From Aquabacterium sp. A3 (GTDB lineage: Bacteria > Pseudomonadota > Gammaproteobacteria > Burkholderiales > Burkholderiaceae_C), in the NCBI RefSeq assembly GCF_038069945.1, contig NZ_JBBPEV010000002.1:1-64000 (forward strand): a stretch of DNA of 64,000 nucleotides, in the 5' to 3' direction. The number at the start of each line of letters is the position of its first letter. Positions within the stretch are counted from its first letter, which is position 1. The notes beneath the pieces are model-generated. The model ran no database searches. It worked only from the letters and a program-made list of their open reading frames with translations, and was not told where the DNA came from. A program made the position numbers and the translations under genes. This document shows positions 1 to 8,257 of the stretch, piece after piece.

Positions 1-115
1 AGCCTGATGACCATAGCGAGTTGGTCCCACTCCTTCCCATCCCGAACAGGACAGTGAAACGACTCAGCGCCGATGATAGTGCGGATTCCCGTGTGAAAGT
101 AGGTCATCGTCAGGC
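1..115 (+). rRNA. rrf: 5S ribosomal RNA
   Basis: The sequence has the betaproteobacterial 5S pattern. The complementary ends (AGCCTGATGACC at 1-12 and GGTCATCGTCAGGCT at about 102-116) form helix I. The conserved loop CCCATCCCGAACAGG lies at 38-52, and the GATGATAGTGCGG / CCCGTGTGAAAGTAGG core lies in between. It is the last gene of an rRNA operon whose 16S and 23S genes lie left of the window. One or two 5' bases may be missing. Confidence 0.95.
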
Positions 116-126
116 TAATTACCCCC

Positions 127-158
127 AAAAGGCCCTCACCTCACGGTGGGGGCCTTTT
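127..158 (+). terminator. rRNA operon terminator
   Basis: AAAAGGCCCTCACC and GGTGGGGGCCTTTT form a GC-rich stem around a TCAC loop, ending in a T run. It sits directly after the 5S gene, as expected for an rrn terminator. Confidence 0.85.
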
Positions 159-239
159 GCTTTGCTCGGTCCAACTTCTCACGTGCCGGGACATGGTCTT
201 TCTCATGCGCCAACAGGCCTGATCGGGTATAGTGTCTTG

Positions 240-692
240 ATGTTCGATGTGCTGGTCTACCTCTACGAGAATTATTGGCGTCCTGACGCGTGCCCCGATG
301 CGGGGCAGTTGATGCGCAAGTTGTCCGCGGTAGGTTTCGAGCAAGACGAGATCAGTGAGGCCTTGGCCTGGCTGGACGGATTGCAACTCGCTTCGCTGGA
401 GGCGCCGGTGGCGCCCAAGGCCCAGAGCGCACGCGTGTTTTCCGAGATGGAGCTTGAGCGCCTGGGTCCGGACGCCTTGGGATTTCTTCAGTTCCTGGCG
501 TCGGCTGGGGTGTTGTCGGCCACGTTGCGCGAGGTGGTGCTGGACCGTGTGTCGGCCTTGCCTGCCGGGCCGGTGGCCCTCGAGGACTTCAAGGTGGTCT
601 TGCTCATGGTGTTTTGGGGCATGGGCAAGGAGCCTGACGCCCTGATCCTGGACGAATTGTTCGTTGACGACGAGGACCGCGTCGTTCACTGA
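240..692 (+). CDS. smg: Smg family protein (DUF494)
   Basis: This 150-residue protein matches the Smg/DUF494 family along its whole length. It opens with MFDVLVYLYENY, has a central acidic helical segment, and ends with a DELFVDDED-like tail. The reading frame is open further upstream, but that part runs through the terminator and the 5S gene, so the ATG at 240 is the sensible start. The role of Smg is not well established; in relatives it usually sits between dprA and topA, possibly linked to DNA processing. Here neither neighbour is present on the left, where an rRNA operon ends instead. The family call is firm and the function is unknown. Confidence 0.88.
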   Translation: MFDVLVYLYENYWRPDACPDAGQLMRKLSAVGFEQDEISEALAWLDGLQLASLEAPVAPKAQSARVFSEMELERLGPDALGFLQFLASAGVLSATLREVVLDRVSALPAGPVALEDFKVVLLMVFWGMGKEPDALILDELFVDDEDRVVH

Positions 693-781
693 GCCTGGCC
701 GTCGGCAGGTTCAAGTTTTGATTCCATCTGTCGAAATCAGTACGGGCGCGCGATCGCTCGGTGGTGAACAGGGACAGTGGG

Positions 782-1228
782 ATGCAAGCCTCGCATGTGA
801 ATCTTTCGACAGAACGACAGCCGCAGGCCCCCTCGGTGGGCGAAGGCGTTCGCATCTGGCCGCGTTGGACGGCTTTGGCTTGTCTGATGTTGACGTTGCT
901 GGTGTCCGGCTGCGACCAGTTGGGCATTGAAACGCCTCAAAAGCAGACTGAGCGCAAGGTGGCCGAGGCCAAGGCCATTGGTGGGGCCTGCCGTCATGCG
1001 GTTCGTGCCATCGAAGATTGCTACACCCTGAATCCCCGTGCAGACAAGTCGGCCATGTACGAAGGCTGGCGGGAGATGGACGAGTACATGCGCGAAAACA
1101 GCCTGGAGGGCATTGCGCCGGTGGTGCCCCGCCCCGACCCCAAGGCCAGGCGCGCTCAGCCGCCGGCCGAAGACGGCGAAGATCCGGCGGCTGACGGGGG
1201 CGGCGCGTCTGATAAGCCGTCGCACTGA
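782..1228 (+). CDS. Predicted small lipoprotein, function unknown
   Basis: This protein has about 148 residues with a hydrophobic stretch ([16 protein letters not shown]) ending in a lipobox, so the Cys at about residue 44 is probably lipidated. After it come a short Cys-containing domain ([15 protein letters not shown]) and an acidic, Pro/Gly/Ala-rich C-terminal tail. An in-frame GTG at 761 would lengthen an already long n-region. The ATG at 782 has AGGGA 7 bases upstream and is preferred. The gene lies between smg and pgk on the same strand. I do not recognise the domain. The two cysteines in the mature part could form a disulfide in the periplasm. Confidence 0.7.
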   Translation: MQASHVNLSTERQPQAPSVGEGVRIWPRWTALACLMLTLLVSGCDQLGIETPQKQTERKVAEAKAIGGACRHAVRAIEDCYTLNPRADKSAMYEGWREMDEYMRENSLEGIAPVVPRPDPKARRAQPPAEDGEDPAADGGGASDKPSH

Positions 1229-1331
1229 CGGCGCCTTATCCCCCGTGTGTCCGTGATGTGTCGGTGGTCTGGGCCCTGGATGGGGGGCTGTCGGCATGGC
1301 AGTCTGCCGCCCCGGGGGGCCGATACCTTCT

Positions 1332-1337
1332 TACAAT
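1332..1337 (+). promoter_or_regulatory. Possible -10 element of pgk
   Basis: TACAAT lies 31 bases before the pgk ATG and fits a sigma70 -10 box. No convincing -35 hexamer is seen 16-18 bases upstream, so this is tentative. Confidence 0.3.
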
Positions 1338-1368
1338 CAGAGGTTTGTCTTTCGATGCAAGCCTCATC

Positions 1369-2562
1369 ATGAACATCCTCCGACTTGAAGACCTCGTGGC
1401 CCAGGGCAAGGTGGCCAACCAGCGCGTGTTCATCCGCGCGGATCTGAACGTGCCGCAGGACGATGCCGGCAACATCACGGAAGACACGCGGGTTCGCGCT
1501 TCGGTGCCGGCCATCGAAATGGCCTTGAAGGCTGGCGCTGCCGTGATGGTGACCTCGCACCTGGGGCGCCCGACCGAAGGCGAGTTCAAGCCTGAGGATT
1601 CTCTGGCTCCGGTGGCCAAGCGCCTGGGTGAGCTGCTGGGTCGTGAGGTGCCGCTGGTGAGCAACTGGGTGGACGGCGTGACCGTGCAGCCGGGCCAGGT
1701 GGTGCTGCTGGAGAACTGCCGCCTGAACAAGGGCGAGAAAAAGAACAACGAGGAACTGGCCAGGAAGATGGCTGCCTTGTGCGACATCTTTGTGCACGAT
1801 GCGTTTGGCACGGCCCACCGCGCCGAGGGCACGACTTACGGTATTGCGCAGTTCGCCAAGGTGGCCTGCGCAGGCCCGCTGCTGGCTGCGGAGATCGACG
1901 CCATCAACAAGGCGCTCGAAGCGCCGAAGCGCCCCTTGCTGGCCATCGTGGCCGGCTCGAAGGTTTCGACCAAGCTGACGATTCTGGAGTCGCTGGCCAA
2001 GAACGTGGATGGGCTGATCGTGGGGGGCGGGATTGCCAACACGTTCATGCTGGCCGCCGGCCTCAAGATCGGCAAGTCACTGGCCGAGCCTGACCTGGTG
2101 GGGGCGGCCAAGGCGGTGATCGACAGCATGGCCGCCCGTGGCGCGAATGTGCCCATTCCTGAGGATGTGGTGGTGGCCAAGACCTTCGCTGCCGACGCGC
2201 CGGCCACCATCAAGGCCGCGACCGATGTGGCGGATGACGACATGATCCTGGACATCGGCCCGAAGACCGCTGCCAAGCTGGCGGCGCAGCTGAAGTCGGC
2301 GGGCACGGTGGTGTGGAATGGCCCGGTGGGCGTGTTTGAGTTCGAGGCGTTCGAGCAGGGCACGAAGGTGATCGCACAGGCCATCGCGGAGTCGGCGGCC
2401 TTCAGCATCGCGGGTGGTGGCGACACCCTGGCCGCGATCGCCAAGTACGGCATCGACAAGGACGTGGGCTACATCTCGACCGGTGGCGGAGCCTTCCTGG
2501 AGGTGCTGGAAGGCAAGACGCTGCCTGCGTTCGAGATCTTGAGCAAACGCGCGGCGGGTTGA
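1369..2562 (+). CDS. pgk: Phosphoglycerate kinase
   Basis: This enzyme transfers the acyl phosphate of 1,3-bisphosphoglycerate to ADP in lower glycolysis, or the reverse in gluconeogenesis. The 397-residue length is normal. Visible family motifs are RADLNVP (about 23-29), SHLGRP (about 63-68), the VAGSKVSTK segment, GGGIANTFM (about 219) and the nucleotide-binding GGGDT (about 349). The frame is open upstream to 1258, but homologous sequence begins at MNILRLEDL, so the ATG at 1369 is chosen. A TACAAT -10-like hexamer lies 32 bases upstream. The gene is followed by an intrinsic terminator and belongs functionally with pyk and fba further right. Confidence 0.97.
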   Translation: MNILRLEDLVAQGKVANQRVFIRADLNVPQDDAGNITEDTRVRASVPAIEMALKAGAAVMVTSHLGRPTEGEFKPEDSLAPVAKRLGELLGREVPLVSNWVDGVTVQPGQVVLLENCRLNKGEKKNNEELARKMAALCDIFVHDAFGTAHRAEGTTYGIAQFAKVACAGPLLAAEIDAINKALEAPKRPLLAIVAGSKVSTKLTILESLAKNVDGLIVGGGIANTFMLAAGLKIGKSLAEPDLVGAAKAVIDSMAARGANVPIPEDVVVAKTFAADAPATIKAATDVADDDMILDIGPKTAAKLAAQLKSAGTVVWNGPVGVFEFEAFEQGTKVIAQAIAESAAFSIAGGGDTLAAIAKYGIDKDVGYISTGGGAFLEVLEGKTLPAFEILSKRAAG

Positions 2563-2589
2563 TCGCCCGGCTGCTCGTCTGCCGAATGC

Positions 2590-2614
2590 AAAAAGCCCCG
2601 CTCTGGCGGGGCTT
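2590..2614 (+). terminator. Intrinsic terminator after pgk
   Basis: AAAAGCCCCGC and GCGGGGCTTT pair around a short TCTG loop 27 bases after the pgk stop. The flanking A and T runs make it usable from both directions, so it may also stop the minus-strand hydrolase operon that ends at 2676. Confidence 0.8.
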
Positions 2615-2675
2615 TGGCGTTGGTGGGCTGCGTAGATGGGCTCCGTTGGTGGGCCGCGTTGGACGCGGCGGCAGC

Positions 2676-3539
2676 TCAGGGCGCTGCGGCGTGCAGCACC
2701 TCTCCGGCCTGCACGGGGTCACCGGTGCGGTTGAAGGTGTCGAGCCACAGGCGGTAGCTGTCCATCTGGCCTTCGTCCCAGGGATGAAAGCCGGGTTTGA
2801 AGTACTGAAAAAAATGACCGGCCATGCTGGTGTACAGGCCGCCGGGCTTGAAGAGCCACCACAGGCCTTTGCTGATGAGCTTGAGGCGCTGCCAGCCCGT
2901 GAAGCCATCGACCTTGAGCATGTAGTTGGTGGTGTGCAGGCAGTGGATGTTGAAGCCGACGGTGACCAGCACCAGCGCCATGACCCGCCGGAAGTAGCCG
3001 ACCTTGGCCACCTTCTGCATCACGTCAAAGGCGACGGCCTTGTGCTCGACTTCTTCCATGGCGTGCCATGCATACAGCGCGCGCATGCGGTGATCGGCGG
3101 ACTCCAGCACCTCTTTGCGGGCGAAAAAGCCATGGGCCATGATCGCCGTCATGTGCTCGGCGGCGGCGGTCTCAGCCAGGGTCTGTTCGGCCGACAGGTA
3201 CTTGCGCTCGAACTCGAACAGCATCTTGCGCTCGAAGGCTTCCAGGGCGTCCACGTCGATGCCCTGGCGTTTGAGCCGCTCGTTGTACTGTCCGTGGACG
3301 ATGCCGTGCTGGCCTTCCTGGCGCATGAAGTCCTTGATGTCCTGGCGCAGTTGGGGGTCGGTGACCTGGTCTCTGAAATCACGTACGCAGGAGATGAAAA
3401 AGCGTTCACCCTCGGGGAAGATGGTGGACATGGCGTCGAACAGGCGCGTCTTGAACGGGTCTCCGCCAAACCAGTACTTGGGGATGTCGCCGTCCAGCCC
3501 GAAGTCGAGCTTTTCTCGTGGCGTGATGGTGTGTGCCAT
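2676..3539 (-). CDS. PF10118 'metal-dependent hydrolase' family protein, copy B
   Basis: This 287-residue protein belongs to the family annotated as predicted metal-dependent hydrolases (COG3687/PF10118). The visible candidate metal ligands are E45 (GERFF), E75-x-x-H78 (QEGQH), E128 and E163-x-x-H166 (EEVEH). That E/ExxH/E/ExxH spacing over four helices is what ferritin-like di-iron proteins show, so an oxidase or oxygenase role is as likely as hydrolysis (my inference). The middle region after residue 170 has a hydrophobic membrane-associating stretch. The ATG at 3539 has AAGGAG 6 bases upstream; an in-frame TTG 6 bases earlier is rejected. The gene lies 27 bases downstream of its paralogue and is co-directional with it, indicating a tandem duplication and one transcript. 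Confidence 0.85.
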   Translation of the reverse strand: MAHTITPREKLDFGLDGDIPKYWFGGDPFKTRLFDAMSTIFPEGERFFISCVRDFRDQVTDPQLRQDIKDFMRQEGQHGIVHGQYNERLKRQGIDVDALEAFERKMLFEFERKYLSAEQTLAETAAAEHMTAIMAHGFFARKEVLESADHRMRALYAWHAMEEVEHKAVAFDVMQKVAKVGYFRRVMALVLVTVGFNIHCLHTTNYMLKVDGFTGWQRLKLISKGLWWLFKPGGLYTSMAGHFFQYFKPGFHPWDEGQMDSYRLWLDTFNRTGDPVQAGEVLHAAAP

Positions 3540-3566
3540 GGTCAACTCCTTGGATGTGTCGGCGCC

Positions 3567-4463
3567 TCAGGCCTGCGCGCCCGCGAGGTGTCGGGCTGCC
3601 AGCAGATTGCCGGCTTCGACGGGGTTGCCGGTTTCCTTGAGCAGGCGCAGCCAGGGCTCGTAGCTGGGCACCACGGGCTCTTGCCAGGGGTGGAAGTTGG
3701 GCTTGAGGTAGCTGAAGTACTTGCCCATCATGGGCATGAAGATGCCGCCCGGCTTGTACAGCCACCACAGGCCCTTGGCCCAGATCTTGGTGCGCTGCCA
3801 GCGGCTGAAGCCATCGACCTGGAGCATGTGCTTCATGATGCGCAGTACATGGTAAGGAAACAGGATGGTGACCAGCAGCATCGAGCCGATGCGCGTCCAG
3901 TAGCTGGCCTTGGCGTGGTCGACCAGCACGTCGTACGCCACGCCTTTGTGTTCCATCTCTTCCATGGCGTGCCAGACGTAGAGCGCGCGGATGCGCTCGT
4001 CGGCGTTGGCAAAGATGTGGGGGCGTTCGACGAAGCAGTCGGCCATGATGGCCGTGATGTGCTCCGAGGCCGTGGTGATGCCCAGGGTGAACTCGCGTGA
4101 GAACACCTTGCGGATGATCTGAAACAGCCGCCGCTCCTGGCCTTCGAGGATGGCGTCCACGTCGATGCCTTGCTTTTTGAGGCGGTTGTTGTACTGCGTG
4201 TGCAGCATGCCGTGCTGGGCTTCCTGGCGGGTGAAATCCTTGATCTCTTGCAGGAGCTGCGGGTCGGTGATGCGGTCCTTGAAGTCACGCACGCAGGTGA
4301 TGAAGAACTTTTCGCCCACGGGGAACAGGGTGGACAAGGCGTCGAAGAAGCGTGTCTTGAAGGGGTCGTTGTCCAGCCAGTACTTGGGGATGTCGCCGTC
4401 CAGCCCGAAATCGAGCTTTTCGCGCGGAACGATGTGAGGCGGGGTGATCTGGTTGTTGCTCAT
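3567..4463 (-). CDS. PF10118 'metal-dependent hydrolase' family protein, copy A
   Basis: This 298-residue protein is a paralogue of the next gene and similar along its whole length (for example PREKLDFGLDGDIPKYW in both). The same candidate metal ligands are kept: E51, E81-x-x-H84, E134 and E169-x-x-H172. Keeping all six in both copies argues that both are catalytically active. The ATG at 4463 has GAGGAG with 6-base spacing; longer in-frame starts are disfavoured. It lies downstream of an AraC-type regulator and a lipase-like alpha/beta hydrolase on the same strand, which suggests inducible metabolism of a hydrophobic substrate. The substrate is unknown. Confidence 0.85.
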   Translation of the reverse strand: MSNNQITPPHIVPREKLDFGLDGDIPKYWLDNDPFKTRFFDALSTLFPVGEKFFITCVRDFKDRITDPQLLQEIKDFTRQEAQHGMLHTQYNNRLKKQGIDVDAILEGQERRLFQIIRKVFSREFTLGITTASEHITAIMADCFVERPHIFANADERIRALYVWHAMEEMEHKGVAYDVLVDHAKASYWTRIGSMLLVTILFPYHVLRIMKHMLQVDGFSRWQRTKIWAKGLWWLYKPGGIFMPMMGKYFSYLKPNFHPWQEPVVPSYEPWLRLLKETGNPVEAGNLLAARHLAGAQA

Positions 4464-4558
4464 CGGGGTCTCCTCGGCCATGCCGACGGTGCACGCGGCA
4501 CCGCATGGGTGGACTGTAGGCAAGCACGCCCCAACCCACCATGTCCTGCCGCGACAGC

Positions 4559-4595
4559 CAAGGTAAATTTGGCGACACCTGCATTCAGGGTAAAC
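4559..4595 (-). promoter_or_regulatory. Direct repeat in the promoter region of the PF10118 pair
   Basis: CAAGGTAAAT (4559-4568) and CAGGGTAAAC (4586-4595) are direct repeats 27 bases apart in the 146-base gap between the AraC-type gene and the first PF10118 gene. Paired direct half-sites are typical of AraC-family operators, but the spacing is not the classic 21 bases. Operator function is inferred only. Confidence 0.3.
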
Positions 4596-4609
4596 GCGGG
4601 TATGTCCCG

Positions 4610-5686
4610 TCAGGGGGATGGCGGATGGTGCCTGTACTGGCTGGGCGTGACGCCCGACCAGCGCGCGAACGCCTGGGTGAAGCTGCGTCGGTCTGAAAAT
4701 CCCAGCCGGTCACTGATGTCTTCGACACTCAGGGCGGTGTTCTGAAGCCATTCCCGGGCCAGGCGGTAGCGCACCCGTGACTGGATGGCGGAATGGCTGT
4801 CGCCCAGCTCTTTGAGCCGGCGCTGCAGGGTGCGGGCGTGCAGGCCGAGCTCCTGGGCGAGCGCGTCCAGCCCCAGCCCCATGAGGCGGGGCTTGTCTGC
4901 AAAGACCTGTTCGATGCGGCTGACCAGCGCAGGCGACGCCGTCGGGGTCAGCGGGTCGCCGCGTTCCGCGACCTTGCGGGCCAGGCGCTCGGCGGCCTGG
5001 GCGTGCAGGGTCGGGAAGGCGCCGCGCAAGGGCATGTCCAGCAAATGACGCTGAAACCACAGGGCGTCGAGCTCGGCGCCCCATTCGACCGGCACCCCGA
5101 AATGTCGTTCTACCTGGGCGGCCTGGGCGTGCGGGGCATGGCGGAAGGTGATGCGGCCGATCAAGGCCTCGTCACCCAGCAGCAGCCGGCTGAACTTGAT
5201 CACCGAGGCAAAGATGGCTTCGGCAAAGGGCCAGCCCTCCTCGGGTGAGGCGTCTGCCAGCCGGTAGCGCAGGCTGATGCGGGCGTCAGGGCCATGCTCG
5301 GCCAGCGCAAACCCGATGTAGGGATTCACCAGCGGCGGGATCCATTCGAGCGCGCGCGCGGCGTCACGCAAGGTGGCGCTGGTGGTGATGTAGGTTTCGA
5401 CATCCGAGAGGTATTCGAAGGCAAAGGTGTCGCCCAGGACCAGTGGGAAATGCCGGGGGCCCTCCAGGGCGCGTGAGGCCTCGACGCAGCGCCACATGAG
5501 GCGCTGCATGGTGCTGCGCTTGACCACGGCCGTTTCGGGGTGCAGTTCGACGGTGTCGATGTGCTCATCGCGGAAGAGGCGCTCGATGTCGATGCCGCAC
5601 AGGCGCGCTGCACGCACCCAGTTCGTGACCGTGACGAACGGGATCTGAGGGTCGAGGTCTTCTACGGCGGGTGGTGTGTGGGGCAC
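4610..5686 (-). CDS. AraC-family transcriptional regulator (arabinose-binding-type N-domain)
   Basis: This protein has about 358 residues. The N-terminal part (IPFVTVTNWVRAARLCGIDIE onward) resembles the PF12625 ligand domain of OruR/ArgR-like AraC regulators. The C-terminal 100 residues hold the double helix-turn-helix, with LDALAQELGLHARTLQRRL as the first helix pair and ISDRLGFSDRRSFTQAFARWSGVTPSQYR as the canonical second one. A GTG at 5686 is taken as the start because it lies just beyond the stop of the upstream hydrolase. A CTG overlapping that stop is an alternative. The frame is open much further upstream, but that overlaps the hydrolase. It probably controls the two PF10118 genes downstream. 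Confidence 0.85.
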   Translation of the reverse strand: MPHTPPAVEDLDPQIPFVTVTNWVRAARLCGIDIERLFRDEHIDTVELHPETAVVKRSTMQRLMWRCVEASRALEGPRHFPLVLGDTFAFEYLSDVETYITTSATLRDAARALEWIPPLVNPYIGFALAEHGPDARISLRYRLADASPEEGWPFAEAIFASVIKFSRLLLGDEALIGRITFRHAPHAQAAQVERHFGVPVEWGAELDALWFQRHLLDMPLRGAFPTLHAQAAERLARKVAERGDPLTPTASPALVSRIEQVFADKPRLMGLGLDALAQELGLHARTLQRRLKELGDSHSAIQSRVRYRLAREWLQNTALSVEDISDRLGFSDRRSFTQAFARWSGVTPSQYRHHPPSP

Positions 5687-5691
5687 GGCGC

Positions 5692-6525
5692 TCAGCGAGG
5701 ATGGGCGGACGAAGGGGGGCCGGCTTTTTCGAAGGTGTCCAGCCACCCCAGCACGGCACGGGCGGTGACGTGCGGCTGCTCGAAAGGATACAGGTGAGAG
5801 CCTTCGATCCAGCTGATGTTTGACCCCACGAGTTGTCGGATACCGGCCAGCCCCACCTGCCTCAACTCGCGCGAGTGGGTGCCGCCGATGAAGGCGATGG
5901 GGCAGCGGATGGGTCGGCGACGAAAGCTGTGCAACAAGCGGTGGGGGACGGTGCGGTAGATGGCGGATTCGATGTCGCGGTCGAAGCTCAGGCGCCGAGA
6001 CACGCCGTCGGCGTGGGTGACGGTGCCGTGGGCCACGTAGTCGGCCAGCACGTCGGGGTGAAAGGCCGCGAACAAGGGTTTGGTGCGGAAATGCGCCTGG
6101 GCCGCCTGCAGGCTGGGCCATTCATGCGTGCGCTGAGCCGACACGCGAGAGGGCATGACCCGGTCCATGGCCTTGAAGCGCTTGGCCATGCCCAGCCCGG
6201 CCGATTTCCAGCCCGTCAGGAGTGGGGAGTCCATGACCACCACGCCGGCCGCCAGGTGCGGGTGTCGGCTGGCCACCATCATGCTCAGATAGCCCCCCAG
6301 CGAATGACCCACCAGGTAGGCGGGCTGCCGCACCTCCCGCTCGATGAAATCGCGCAGTTGTTCGACCAGGTGGGGCCAGTCGGTGGTGACAGGGTAGCGC
6401 GGGTCGTGCCCGAGTTGCTCGATGGCATGAACCTCGTGGCCCGCCGCCCGCCAGCGCTCGAACAGCACGCGGTAGGTGCTGGCAGGGTAGCTGTTGGCGT
6501 GTGCAAAGACGATGGGCGGCAACAT
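5692..6525 (-). CDS. Alpha/beta hydrolase
   Basis: This 277-residue protein is a cytoplasmic-type alpha/beta hydrolase. The nucleophile elbow is GHSLGG (Ser near residue 96) and a late histidine lies in EGSHLYPFE; the N-terminal FAHANSYPAS provides the oxyanion-hole turn. No signal peptide is evident. It is the first gene of the minus-strand block with the AraC regulator and the PF10118 pair, and its stop lies 5 bases from the regulator start, so the two are probably co-translated. The substrate is unknown; an ester or lipid substrate is likely for the fold. A giant ORF extending this frame through the antisense of pyk is a shadow. Confidence 0.85.
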   Translation of the reverse strand: MLPPIVFAHANSYPASTYRVLFERWRAAGHEVHAIEQLGHDPRYPVTTDWPHLVEQLRDFIEREVRQPAYLVGHSLGGYLSMMVASRHPHLAAGVVVMDSPLLTGWKSAGLGMAKRFKAMDRVMPSRVSAQRTHEWPSLQAAQAHFRTKPLFAAFHPDVLADYVAHGTVTHADGVSRRLSFDRDIESAIYRTVPHRLLHSFRRRPIRCPIAFIGGTHSRELRQVGLAGIRQLVGSNISWIEGSHLYPFEQPHVTARAVLGWLDTFEKAGPPSSAHPR

Positions 6526-6672
6526 GACTTCTGGTTGCAATGACTGCGTTGAAGTGTAAGGGTCGTTGTGTGCCCGCTGCAGTGCTGGGGCCCTCAGCGT
6601 CTTTTCGGCGTTTCTGCCGCAAAGTTTTGGTGTGACACTGTGGGCACAACAAGTCACCGCTGAGATCCTGCC

Positions 6673-8103
6673 ATGCCACGAGCCACAAAGATCGTCGCCA
6701 CCCTGGGGCCCGCCTCGTCCACGCCCGCCGTGCTGGAGGCCATGATGAAGGCGGGGGTGGATGTGGTGCGGCTGAACTTCTCGCATGGCACCGCGCAAGA
6801 CCACATCGATCGGGCCAAGCTGGTGCGCGAGGTGGCCGAGCGGGTGGGCAAGGTGGTGGCCGTGATGGCCGACCTGCAAGGCCCCAAGATCCGGGTGGGC
6901 AAGTTTGCCGAGGGCAAGGTGATGCTGGAGCCGGGGCAGCCTTTTGTGCTGGACGCCAGCCGCACCGAGCCGGGTGACCTGCACGGCGTGGGCCTGGACT
7001 ACAAAGAGCTGCCGCGCGACGTGAAGCCGGGCGACACCCTGTTGCTCAACGATGGCCTGATCGTGTTGACGGTGGAGGCCGTCAAGGGCGAGGCCGTGCA
7101 CACCGTGGTGAAGCTGGGCGGCGAACTGTCCAACAACAAGGGCATCAACAAGCAGGGTGGTGGCCTGACCGCGCCGGCCCTGACGGCCAAGGACATGGAA
7201 GACATCCGGACCGCGGCGAGCTTCCAGTGCGATTACATCGCGGTGTCGTTCCCCAAGAACGCCACGGACATGGAGATGGCGCGCCAGCTGGCCAATGTGG
7301 CCGGCGAGCCCTGGCGCCACCGCCCGGCGCTGATCGCCAAGATCGAGCGCACCGAGGCCATCCCCAACCTGGACAGCATCTTGAAGGCCTCGGACGGCAT
7401 CATGGTGGCGCGGGGTGACCTGGCGGTGGAGGTGGGCAACGCGGCGGTGCCGGCCCTGCAAAAGCGCATGATCAAGATGGCGCGCGAGATGGACAAGGTG
7501 GTGATCACGGCCACGCAGATGATGGAGTCGATGATCGTCAACCCCGTGCCCACGCGCGCCGAGGTGTCGGACGTGGCCAATGCCGTGCTGGACGGCACCG
7601 ATGCGGTCATGCTGAGCGCCGAGACGGCAGCAGGCAAATACCCGGTGGAAACCGTGGAGCAGATGGCCGCGATCGCGCAGGAGGCCGAGCGGGCTGAAGG
7701 GGTGTCGCTCGACGCCGATTTCATCAACAAGCGCTTTGCCCGCATTGATCAGTCGATCGCGATGGGGGCCCTGTTCACCGCTTACCACCTGGGCTGCAAG
7801 GCCATCATCGCGCTGACCGAGTCGGGCTCGACCGCGCTGTGGATGAGCCGGCACAACATCCATGTGCCCATTTTTGCGCTGACGGCGCAGCCCACCTCAC
7901 TGCGCAAGATGGCCCTGTACCGCAATGTGCGGCCCTTGTTGATTCCGAGTTTTTCAGATCGTGACGAGGCCCTGCGCCAGGCCGAGGCGGTGCTGGTGGC
8001 CAAGGGCATTTTGCGCCCCGGCGACACCTACGCCATCACCTGTGGCGAGCCCATGGGCCACCCGGGGGGCACCAACATGCTCAAGGTCTGCGAAGTGGGC
8101 TGA
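6673..8103 (+). CDS. pyk: Pyruvate kinase
   Basis: This enzyme converts phosphoenolpyruvate and ADP to pyruvate and ATP. The 476-residue length fits a bacterial pyruvate kinase. Motifs seen are the N-terminal [29 protein letters not shown], the catalytic-lysine segment [20 protein letters not shown] (Mg/substrate site) and TATQMMESM. The C-terminal domain contains the LTESGSTA effector-site loop. The ATG at 6673 begins directly with the conserved N-terminus. It is divergent from the minus-strand hydrolase block and followed by its own terminator. Confidence 0.97.
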   Translation: MPRATKIVATLGPASSTPAVLEAMMKAGVDVVRLNFSHGTAQDHIDRAKLVREVAERVGKVVAVMADLQGPKIRVGKFAEGKVMLEPGQPFVLDASRTEPGDLHGVGLDYKELPRDVKPGDTLLLNDGLIVLTVEAVKGEAVHTVVKLGGELSNNKGINKQGGGLTAPALTAKDMEDIRTAASFQCDYIAVSFPKNATDMEMARQLANVAGEPWRHRPALIAKIERTEAIPNLDSILKASDGIMVARGDLAVEVGNAAVPALQKRMIKMAREMDKVVITATQMMESMIVNPVPTRAEVSDVANAVLDGTDAVMLSAETAAGKYPVETVEQMAAIAQEAERAEGVSLDADFINKRFARIDQSIAMGALFTAYHLGCKAIIALTESGSTALWMSRHNIHVPIFALTAQPTSLRKMALYRNVRPLLIPSFSDRDEALRQAEAVLVAKGILRPGDTYAITCGEPMGHPGGTNMLKVCEVG

Positions 8104-8170
8104 ACGCCGCCGCGAGGCGGTGGGCCCTGGCGCCCCCCATCCGGGGATGCCCTGGGGCGCCGTGTCTCGT

Positions 8171-8190
8171 TAAAATACCGCCCGATCGGG
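8171..8190 (+). promoter_or_regulatory. Candidate fba promoter with start-site palindrome
   Basis: TAAAAT (8171-8176) is a -10-like box, and the perfect palindrome CCCGATCGGG (8181-8190) covers the expected transcription start. No good -35 is seen. If this is the fba promoter, the terminator at 8195-8218 falls inside the fba leader. Confidence 0.35.
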
Positions 8191-8194
8191 AGCG

Positions 8195-8218
8195 ACGCGC
8201 CGCCCAGGCGCGTTTTTT
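8195..8218 (+). terminator. Intrinsic terminator between pyk and fba
   Basis: ACGCGCC and GGCGCGT pair around GCCCA, and TTTTT follows. It ends pyk transcription 115 bases after the stop. It may also act as an attenuator in the fba leader, because only 40 bases remain before the fba ATG. Confidence 0.8.
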
Positions 8219-8257
8219 GCGCCCACTGTTTTCTCACACAACTGTATTGGGGTCACC

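Noticed and set aside
2559..4100. 513-codon plus-strand ORF over the two PF10118 genes
   Set aside because: The minus-strand genes are conserved, in tandem, and have good ribosome sites. The plus frame is a shadow.
2676..6525. Defence or toxin-antitoxin island in the minus-strand block between pgk and pyk
   Set aside because: The genes are an alpha/beta hydrolase, an AraC regulator and metal enzymes. There is no nuclease, toxin or composition shift by eye.
6526..7863. Long open frame antisense to pyk, joined to the alpha/beta hydrolase frame (5692-7863, minus)
   Set aside because: The hydrolase homology begins at ATG 6525. The upstream part is the codon shadow of pyk (His/Arg/Gln/Gly-rich), with no known domain.
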